Origin: Amazonocrinis nigriterrae CENA67
Lineage (GTDB): Bacteria > Cyanobacteriota > Cyanobacteriia > Cyanobacteriales > Nostocaceae
Direction: 5' to 3'
Length of the DNA stretch: 43,781 bases
Assembly: GCF_016056305.1 (NCBI RefSeq)
Contig: NZ_JAECZC010000018.1
Span: 1 to 43,781, forward strand
Shown here: piece after piece, positions 39,559 to 43,781 of the stretch
Layout of the letters: every line of letters begins with the position of its first letter
Numbering within the stretch: the first letter of the stretch is position 1
Translations under genes and position numbers: made by a program
Notes under the pieces: model-generated
The model's input: only the letters and a program-made list of their open reading frames with translations
What the model was told of the DNA's origin: nothing
Database searches by the model: none

Positions 39559-40200
39559 ATGAGCGAAATACAAACACAACTACCAACGGATACCTGGGTA
39601 GCAGTTACTTGGGATGAATATATCCAAGTAATTGAAAATCCTGCATATGAAAAAGCTAAGGGTTACTACCACAATAAACAGATGAGAATTGAAATGCCAC
39701 CAGTTGGTCACGACCACGCCTGCGACAACACAATTATTGCTTTTGCTGTTAACCTTTTTTGTACAATTAAGGGCATCCTCATAAAAGGCTTAACTAACTG
39801 TAACTACAGGAAAGCAGGAGTTCGAGAAGCTCAACCTGATGTGTCTTACTACATTGGCGAAAATGCTGATGTTATTCCTTATGGAACTTCTATTATTAAT
39901 TTAGATATCTATCCACCGCCAAGTTTAGTAATTGAAATTGCTAATAGTTCACTTGCTGATGATAAGGGTGAAAAGCGACTTTTGTATGAAGATTTAGGTG
40001 TGGCTGAATATTGGATTGTCGATGTTCAAAATGTGCAAGTTATCGCTTTTGCTGTAGAAAATGGTGGTAGTCGCAGGATTAATCAATCTCTGGTGTTGCC
40101 TGGATTAGCGATTTCTTTACTCGATGAAGCTTTGCGGCAAAGTCGTCAAATGAATCAAAGCCAAGTTGGGAGTTGGTTGTTAAGTGAGTTTCAAAAGTAG
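39559..40200 (+). CDS. Uma2 family endonuclease-like protein
   Basis: 213 residues from ATG 39559; a TTG at 39523 is in frame but adds a non-typical stretch. Uma2 family: WVAVTWDEYIQVIENPAYEK, AQPDVSYYI with the probable Asp, SLVIEIANSSLADDKGEKRL with the probable Glu and Lys, then YEDLGVAEYWIVD. The N-terminal half differs from the other two Uma2 proteins of the window, and it is a stand-alone gene. It is followed by the second copy of the GCAAAGGCGCAAAGG repeat. Biological role not established. Confidence 0.9.
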   Translation: MSEIQTQLPTDTWVAVTWDEYIQVIENPAYEKAKGYYHNKQMRIEMPPVGHDHACDNTIIAFAVNLFCTIKGILIKGLTNCNYRKAGVREAQPDVSYYIGENADVIPYGTSIINLDIYPPPSLVIEIANSSLADDKGEKRLLYEDLGVAEYWIVDVQNVQVIAFAVENGGSRRINQSLVLPGLAISLLDEALRQSRQMNQSQVGSWLLSEFQK

Positions 40201-40225
40201 GCTTTGCTGAATGTATAATTAAAGG

Positions 40226-40275
40226 CTCACGCAAAGGCGCAAAGGCAAGGCAGCGCGTTGCGGGGGTTACCCCCG
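40226..40275. repeat. Dispersed CTCACGCAAAGGCGCAAAGG repeat, copy 2, plus GC hairpin
   Basis: The first 20 or so bases equal the copy at 6636. The adjoining CGGGGGTTACCCCCG (about 40260-40274) is a perfect small hairpin. It lies between convergent Uma2 and sugar-binding-protein genes. Confidence 0.75.
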
Positions 40276-40299
40276 TTATAGCGACTGCTGCACAAAGGA

Positions 40300-41700
40300 T
40301 TATTTGAAGATTATATCTAAGCGTTTTTGGGCGGTTGTAAGGGCTTCTATTGGGGAATTTTTACCTAATAAGACAGATTCTATTGCTCTACCTAAACTGT
40401 CTGATATGCGATTATAACCAGGAAAGATGGGACGCGATCGCCCATATTTTGCTTGGTCTAAAAAAACTTTAACTTGTGGTAGTTTTTGCACAAATTCTTG
40501 ATATTTTGCACTTTGGCGAGATTTTAAGTTGATGGGTAAGTAGCCAGTCGAGATTGCTAATTCTGTTTGAAATTCTTCACTCATGGCATATTCGGCAAAT
40601 TTGAAAGCGGCTTGTTGACGTTCTGGTGTGGTTTTGAATAAAAAGAGATTTTCACCACCGATAACAGTAGCCGGACGTTTGTTAATAGGAATCGGAAAAA
40701 CACCAAAATCTACGCCAGTAGCTTGTAATTCTCCTAATGTCCAAGGGCCGTTTAGTTGCATCGCAACTCTACCATTTAGAAATGCTTCTGTTTCATAACC
40801 CCGTTCTGGGCCGGATAACATAGCAGAACCGTCTTGAATTAAGTTATACCAGTATTGCAAAGCTGCGATCGCTCCTTGGTTATCTTTGAGGATCACTCCA
40901 GCTGGATTTTGTGAATCTCCACTAATTAACTCGCCGTTGCTACTCCACATAAATGGCAACCAAGTAAACACAGTAAATTCTCCCTTCCCCAAAGGCAGAA
41001 ACATACCATATTGATCTATTTGTTTATCGCCATTACTATCCTTAGTTAATTTCTTTGCAACTTCTTGGAACTCTTGCCAAGTCCTGGGTAATTCAGTAAT
41101 TCCGGCTGCTTTGAACAAACTCGGACGGTAAAAAATACCGACGTTATTTGTTGCAAAAGGTACTGACCAAATCTTGCCTTTGTATTCCATCGATGCATAC
41201 AAAGTAGGGTCAATTTCGGCTTTAACTGGAGAATTTTCCAGCATTTCATCTAAAGTAATCAAAGCATCAAGTTCTATCAATTGCCCTGTGATCGTCGGGT
41301 TATACCACAATATATCCGGTGGTGCATCTCCTACCACTGCTGCCAAAATTTTGGGCATTTGCTGATCTTGTTGCCCAACATAGAGGGACTCTACCTCAAT
41401 ATCTGGGTGGGTGCGATTAAATTTATCCACCAGTTTTTGTAACACATCCCGATTTGGTGGTGGATTTACTCCTTGCCATAGAGTTAGATGAATTACTGGA
41501 CTTTTATTTACTTTAGATTGATTAGCATTACATCCACCAAAAGTTAATATGCCCAGCAGCATTAACAGTAAGCAACCGCTAAAGTAGTGTTTTACTTTCT
41601 TTCTTGTTCTTCTGGAATTGTGGGGCGCGAAAAAAAGCCGCACAAAACAGCGATGAATAAAATTAATCAATTTGCGAATGGGGCATGGGGCATGGGGCAT
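40300..41700 (-). CDS. Sugar-type ABC transporter extracellular solute-binding lipoprotein
   Basis: Up to 466 residues. A family 1 extracellular solute-binding protein (MalE/UgpB-like): after the lipobox ILTFGGC (Cys about 57) it reads IHLTLWQGVNPPPNRDVLQK, FNRTHPDIEVESLYVG, APPDILWYNP and GPWTLGELQATGVDFGVFPI, all typical of carbohydrate-binding subunits. It would deliver a sugar or polyol to an ABC permease not encoded in this window. The annotated ATG at 41700 lies in a CCCCATG heptamer repeat and gives an unusually long, basic pre-signal region (about 40 residues), so the real start may be further in, for example GTG at 41643. No adjacent permease or ATPase is present. Confidence 0.9.
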   Translation of the reverse strand: MPHAPCPIRKLINFIHRCFVRLFFAPHNSRRTRKKVKHYFSGCLLLMLLGILTFGGCNANQSKVNKSPVIHLTLWQGVNPPPNRDVLQKLVDKFNRTHPDIEVESLYVGQQDQQMPKILAAVVGDAPPDILWYNPTITGQLIELDALITLDEMLENSPVKAEIDPTLYASMEYKGKIWSVPFATNNVGIFYRPSLFKAAGITELPRTWQEFQEVAKKLTKDSNGDKQIDQYGMFLPLGKGEFTVFTWLPFMWSSNGELISGDSQNPAGVILKDNQGAIAALQYWYNLIQDGSAMLSGPERGYETEAFLNGRVAMQLNGPWTLGELQATGVDFGVFPIPINKRPATVIGGENLFLFKTTPERQQAAFKFAEYAMSEEFQTELAISTGYLPINLKSRQSAKYQEFVQKLPQVKVFLDQAKYGRSRPIFPGYNRISDSLGRAIESVLLGKNSPIEALTTAQKRLDIIFK

Positions 41701-41703
41701 GGG
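41684..41703. repeat. Heptamer tract with three staggered ATG codons
   Basis: Three GGGGCAT-type units (CCCCATG on the minus strand) place ATG codons at 41700, 41693 and 41686, each in a different frame. Only the first is in frame with the solute-binding protein. Confidence 0.8.
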
Positions 41704-41788
41704 GAAAAGAGAATGGTGAATATTGTATTTTATGTTTGATTATGCCTACTATCTGACGACGGTATTTAGTTTATCAAATTAATTCTTC

Positions 41789-41837
41789 CCCAATTCCCAA
41801 TTCCCAATTCCCAATGCCCAATGCCCTATTCCCAATT
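41789..41837. repeat. Heptamer tract CCCAATT x7
   Basis: Seven units of CCCAATT, two reading CCCAATG and one CCCTATT, in the gap between the divergent sugar-binding-protein and yebC genes. Confidence 0.9.
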
Positions 41838-41907
41838 TTACCGAGAGCATGTCACCAACAGCTATGTATATCCTAATCTGGGAATAGAGCGTTAAAAATG
41901 TGAGATT

Positions 41908-42663
41908 ATGGCAGGACATAGTAAATGGGCAAATATTAAGCGCCAGAAAGCGGTAGTAGATGCAAAAAAAAGCAAAACCTTTACTCAGTTGTCACGGGCG
42001 ATTATTGTTGCTGCTAGAAGTGGTATACCAGATCCAGCAGGCAATTTTCAACTGCGTACCGCAATTGATAAAGCCAAGGCTGCGGGTATCCCCAATGATA
42101 ATATTGAACGAGCGATCGCTAAAGGTGCAGGTACTTTTAGCGATAGTGCCAATTTTGAAGCCATTCGCTACGAAGGTTATGGCCCCGGTGGTGTAGCGAT
42201 TTTAATTGAAGCCCTCACAGATAATCGCAATCGCACTGCTGCTGACTTGCGTGTAGCATTTAGTAAAAATGGTGGTAATCTCGGTGAAACAGGTTGCGTT
42301 AGCTGGATGTTTGCACAAAAGGGTGTGTGTGTTGTCGAGGGTGTGGTTGATGAAGAGCAAATTTTAGAAGCATCTTTAGAAGGCGGCGCTGAATCTTACG
42401 AAATGACTGAAGATGAGATAGCTGAGGTGTTTACTGACGTAGCAAATTTAGAAAACCTCAACCAAACCCTCAAAGATAAAGGCTTGCAAGTAACTGATGC
42501 AGAATTGCGCTGGATTCCTAGTAATAGTGTAGAAGTTACAGATCCAGAACAGGCGCGATCGCTGTTTAAATTAATTGATACTCTAGAAGGCTTAGATGAT
42601 GTGCAAAATGTCACATCTAACTTTGAAATGGCAGAAAATCTGATGGCTTTGAGTATTGTTTAG
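41908..42663 (+). CDS. yebC: YebC/PmpR family protein
   Basis: 251 residues, the usual family length. The N-terminus [20 protein letters not shown] is nearly invariant in the family, followed by [40 protein letters not shown] and [14 protein letters not shown]. Family members have been described as transcriptional regulators and, more recently, as translation factors that relieve ribosome stalling (TACO1/YebC), so the exact role is open. Cytoplasmic, stand-alone gene, about 70 bases after a heptamer tract. Confidence 0.96.
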   Translation: MAGHSKWANIKRQKAVVDAKKSKTFTQLSRAIIVAARSGIPDPAGNFQLRTAIDKAKAAGIPNDNIERAIAKGAGTFSDSANFEAIRYEGYGPGGVAILIEALTDNRNRTAADLRVAFSKNGGNLGETGCVSWMFAQKGVCVVEGVVDEEQILEASLEGGAESYEMTEDEIAEVFTDVANLENLNQTLKDKGLQVTDAELRWIPSNSVEVTDPEQARSLFKLIDTLEGLDDVQNVTSNFEMAENLMALSIV

Positions 42664-42772
42664 CACAGTGCGTTCGTTGTAGGGAGGAGTTTTGCAATCT
42701 TAGGGAACTCCAAAAAATAAATTATGCCAATTTTTCTATGCAACAAAGCCCTGAGATTCTTCTCCCCCTGCT

Positions 42773-43063
42773 TCAAGTACGATGTGATGTTTCTTGTTTT
42801 AGAAGTCCTTTTTCTGCGGCTTGTCGTACCACATCAATTTCTAATTCCAAAGCCTCAGCGATTTGTTCCACATTCAACCCCAATTTTAACAAGCGAGGAA
42901 TCGCTTCTAACTTACCTTCTTCAAAAGCTTCTTGATAAAATCTTGTGTGTCTGATCAGGTGTGACCAAGACATAGTTTCCACATCCTCGCGGCTAAATCT
43001 GGTCAATTTGTCAATTCCTGTTTTAAGAAGATTGTTTTTCTGCGGCTTGTCGTACCACATCAA
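42773..43063 (-). pseudogene. Duplicated 3' fragment of the DUF2887/Rpn-type gene
   Basis: Up to 96 codons. From about residue 20 (LTRFSREDVETM) to EIDVVRQAAEKGLL it repeats, with changes, the C-terminal part of the neighbouring gene (LSREEVEAML to EIDVVRQAAEKQSS). It lacks the whole nuclease-like part. The first 15-20 codons overlap the end of the neighbour in another frame and are not conserved. The copy also lacks a 12-base insertion that doubles GKLE in the intact gene. It looks like a leftover of tandem duplication or an exchanged tail rather than an independent gene. Confidence 0.75.
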
Positions 43064-43781
43064 TTTCTAATTTCAAAGCCTTAGCGATTTGTTCCAGACT
43101 CAACCCCAACTTTAAAAACTCAGGAATCGCTTCAAGTTTACCTTCAAGCTTACCTTCTTCTCTAGCTTCTTGAAAAACCCTTGTATTTCTGATGGCATCC
43201 AAACCTAACATAGCTTCTACTTCCTCGCGGCTAAGTCTAGGAAATTTGTAAATAACTACAGTCTCTATAAATTCTATAATTTCTTGCTGGGTAAGTGCAT
43301 CTGTAAACTGGTATTTGGCTTGCTCAATTAGCTGTCTAGCTTTTATGGATGCTGTATTTTCGCTTTCCACAATTAGCTGCACAATCCCAACACCAATGGA
43401 AGTCTCTGCAACTTCCCCTAATTCATTTAAATATACACGTTGTACTAAAGGACTATTCAGTAACAAACGATACGGTCTAGGTTCATTTGGTTCCAAACTC
43501 CGCCTGGGAAATATCACAACTGCACGCCAGTCGTTTATCGGTTGATATTGAAATAAATAAAGAAATATTTCTGCAAAGACACGTTGATAGAAAGCTTCGT
43601 CTTTCTGAAACTGCACTTCCAGAAAGTAAATTGATTGGTTGGGGTTATCGGTTAACGGTAAAAATACCCCATCGAGGCGAAACGCTTGTTGTTTCAGTTC
43701 AATAGAGGTGAATTGATAACTGTTAGCATCAGTTTCAGGTTGACCAATTAATTCAAAAAAAATGTTGGGGAAAGTTTGGAA
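43023..43781 (-). CDS. DUF2887/Rpn family nuclease-like protein (5' end outside window)
   Basis: The reading frame stays open from the window end (FQTFPNIFFELIGQPETDAN..., then FRLDGVFLP and SIYFLEVQFQKDEAFYQRVF) to the stop at 43023. At least 252 residues are present and the start codon lies beyond 43781; an internal GTG at 43616 is not the true start. The pattern ELIGQPETDA...FRLDGVF...FLEVQFQKDE...YQRVFAEIFLYL fits the cyanobacterial DUF2887 group of Rpn-like (PD-(D/E)xK) proteins: probable Asp in RLDGVF and Glu/Gln in EVQFQ. The C-terminus has the LEGKLEAIPEFLKLGLSLEQ and IAKALKLEIDVVRQA tail common to this family. Rpn proteins promote RecA-independent recombination; activity here is inferred. 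Confidence 0.85.
   Translation of the reverse strand, partial: FQTFPNIFFELIGQPETDANSYQFTSIELKQQAFRLDGVFLPLTDNPNQSIYFLEVQFQKDEAFYQRVFAEIFLYLFQYQPINDWRAVVIFPRRSLEPNEPRPYRLLLNSPLVQRVYLNELGEVAETSIGVGIVQLIVESENTASIKARQLIEQAKYQFTDALTQQEIIEFIETVVIYKFPRLSREEVEAMLGLDAIRNTRVFQEAREEGKLEGKLEAIPEFLKLGLSLEQIAKALKLEIDVVRQAAEKQSS

Noticed and set aside
1-43781. CRISPR array, tRNA or rRNA genes
   Set aside because: The tandem repeats seen are contiguous heptamers without spacers, and no cloverleaf arms or rRNA-like conserved strings were found by eye.

Overview
The window is chromosomal DNA of a filamentous, probably heterocyst-forming cyanobacterium (Nostocales). The reasons are: very frequent GCGATCGC (HIP1) octamers, many tracts of seven-base tandem repeats, XisH/XisI-type sequence, a Mo-nitrogenase C-terminal-domain protein, cyanobacteriochrome GAF domains, and cyanobacteria-typical families (DUF3326, DUF29, Uma2, pentapeptide-repeat proteins). 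The species cannot be named from the sequence alone. No tRNA, rRNA, CRISPR array or complete insertion sequence was seen.

Layout. 0-2.5 kb, minus strand: CPBP membrane protease, DUF3326 protein, an unlisted 59-residue ORF and a [2Fe-2S] ferredoxin, separated by heptamer tracts. 2.8-5.4 kb: acnB (TCA cycle). 5.4-9.6 kb is an accessory islet: a XisH remnant fused to XisI, DUF29, an orphan HicB-like protein, a glycine-rich membrane protein, hicA, a hicB-hicA pair, an XRE regulator divergent from a small ORF across two palindromic operators, and a DUF559 nuclease ORF between two 90-bp direct repeats. 9.6-12.1 kb: two related pentapeptide-repeat membrane proteins. 12.4-14.7 kb: an NADH dehydrogenase-like/SelD fusion whose linker is written in a 7-bp tandem repeat. 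14.9-16.6 kb: a tandem-cyanobacteriochrome diguanylate cyclase, probably light-regulated.

17.9-24.2 kb holds a complete branched-chain/neutral amino-acid ABC transporter (binding protein, two permeases, two ATPases; Liv/Nat type). It is interleaved with two Uma2 genes and one HicA-like gene that lacks its catalytic histidine. 24.5-26.9 kb: histidine phosphatase, glucokinase and an exported protein ending at a strong terminator. 27.1-28.3 kb: Bcr/CflA-type MFS exporter. 28.4-30.9 kb is mostly repeats and palindromes, with one exported protein and one doubtful small membrane protein.

30.9-38.2 kb is a three-gene signalling cluster: a REC-winged helix-Hpt-REC-REC-GGDEF regulator, a 1352-residue hybrid kinase with an ethylene-receptor-like membrane domain and five PAS domains, and a single-domain response regulator. 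Phosphate could pass from the kinase to the two regulators, and the cluster may detect ethylene or a related ligand through a Cys/His copper site. 38.4-39.1 kb: a translationally coupled pair, the second with the Mo-nitrogenase C-terminal domain. Then come a third Uma2, a sugar-type ABC binding lipoprotein, yebC, and a DUF2887/Rpn-type gene cut by the window end with a duplicated 3' fragment beside it.

A theme across the window is that heptamer or related short repeats sit in or against gene ends and interdomain linkers. Stop codons of four minus-strand genes lie in or within six bases of such tracts. Two multidomain enzymes carry tandem repeats in linkers, and other repeats supply protein tails or a start codon.
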